A DNA stretch of 64,000 nucleotides from Sphingomonas sp. DG1-23 (GTDB taxonomy: Bacteria; Pseudomonadota; Alphaproteobacteria; Sphingomonadales; Sphingomonadaceae), in NCBI RefSeq assembly GCF_030730875.1, contig NZ_JAVAMA010000003.1, positions 310,001 to 374,000 of the forward strand. The letters are read 5' to 3'. The translations under genes were made by a program, and so were the position numbers. The notes below the pieces were generated by a model. That model was given only the letters and a program-made list of their open reading frames with translations. It made no database searches and was not told the origin of the DNA. Of this stretch, positions 63,871 through 64,000 are shown in pieces; positions within the stretch are counted from its first letter, which is position 1; every line of letters begins with the position of its first letter.

Positions 63871-64000
63871 TCACTTTCTCTGCAACGCCCTGAAGTCGTC
63901 GATCCACGCATAATTCGGCGCGGCGCTGCCGTCGGCATTGGGCTGAACGGTGCGGCCGGCATAGACGCTGTTGAGCAGCCATGGCGTCTTTTCCGGACCC
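63871..64000 (-). CDS. C-terminal end of an unidentified exported-locus protein
   Basis: A minus-strand frame enters from the right edge and ends with TGA at 63871, giving only 42 residues: TPWLLNSVYAGRTVQPN, then APNYAWIDDFRALQRK. I do not recognise the family from this tail. Its stop lies 22 bp upstream of the GH43 ATG, so the two are probably one operon; another glycan-active enzyme is likely but not shown. Confidence 0.6.
   Translation of the reverse strand, partial: GPEKTPWLLNSVYAGRTVQPNADGSAAPNYAWIDDFRALQRK

Overview
The window looks like chromosomal DNA of a high-GC alphaproteobacterium, most likely a sphingomonad (Sphingomonadaceae). The signs are three large TonB-dependent receptors (two with STN signalling domains and their own ECF sigma/FecR pairs), polysaccharide-utilisation genes (GH2, GH43, GH105, KduI, DUF4861, DUF2264, sulfatases), a MipA/OmpV protein, a NodT-type RND efflux operon and many overlapping GTGA/ATGA gene junctions. 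I see no rRNA, tRNA, CRISPR array or intact mobile element.

Region 1 (1-11.8 kb) looks like part of a specialised-metabolite cluster of lower GC than the rest, running off the left edge. Minus-strand genes encode an FAD-linked oxidase (cut by the edge), a VOC protein, a DegT-type PLP aminotransferase, a Gfo/Idh/MocA dehydrogenase, a TfoX-like protein and a HAD phosphatase. A divergent plus-strand set encodes an alkaline-phosphatase-fold phosphodiesterase with altered metal ligands, a zinc-containing sugar C-methyltransferase and a DUF1599/Nmad1-like protein. A GT1 glycosyltransferase, a fusion of a complete ketosynthase with a second ketosynthase-like domain lacking the active-site Cys, and an alpha/beta hydrolase follow. 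The dehydrogenase/aminotransferase/phosphatase trio recalls the Bacillus NtdC/NtdA/NtdB kanosamine route. My inference is that the cluster makes a polyketide- or fatty-acyl-type core decorated with a C-methylated or amino sugar or aminocyclitol. No acyl carrier protein or NDP-sugar synthase is visible. A 1-kb gene-poor stretch with a possible integrase remnant lies between this cluster and the next genes.

Region 2 (12.8-18.8 kb) is a copper-flavoured locus: a NitT/TauT-like ABC transporter operon with a SCO1-type copper protein and a cupredoxin inserted between its binding-protein and permease genes, with a divergent PCu(A)C copper chaperone and an M28 peptidase. Region 3 (19.0-24.7 kb) has TetR/O-methyltransferase and LysR/SDR divergent pairs with recognisable inverted repeats, plus DoxX, a tautomerase and YbaN.

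Region 4 (24.7-36.3 kb) is a uronate-polysaccharide locus, probably for pectin/rhamnogalacturonan: TonB receptor, GH105 and KduI on the minus strand; a GntR/FCD regulator; and beta-galactosidase, DUF4861 and DUF2264 genes on the plus strand. A palindrome sits inside the predicted receptor promoter. Region 5 (36.3-45.6 kb) carries an L,D-transpeptidase-like protein, small envelope proteins and an outer membrane/adaptor/RND efflux operon with a MipA/OmpV gene.

Region 6 (45.7-64 kb) contains two complete cell-surface signalling sets (ECF sigma, FecR, STN-TonB receptor). Between and around them lie a formylglycine-generating enzyme, two Cys-type sulfatases, an MFS transporter and a double-propeller GH43 protein. 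Together they fit sensing, uptake and breakdown of a sulfated glycan, with the sulfatases activated by the neighbouring enzyme. Gene starts were chosen by ribosome-binding site and family length; functions are from reading motifs, not from database searches.
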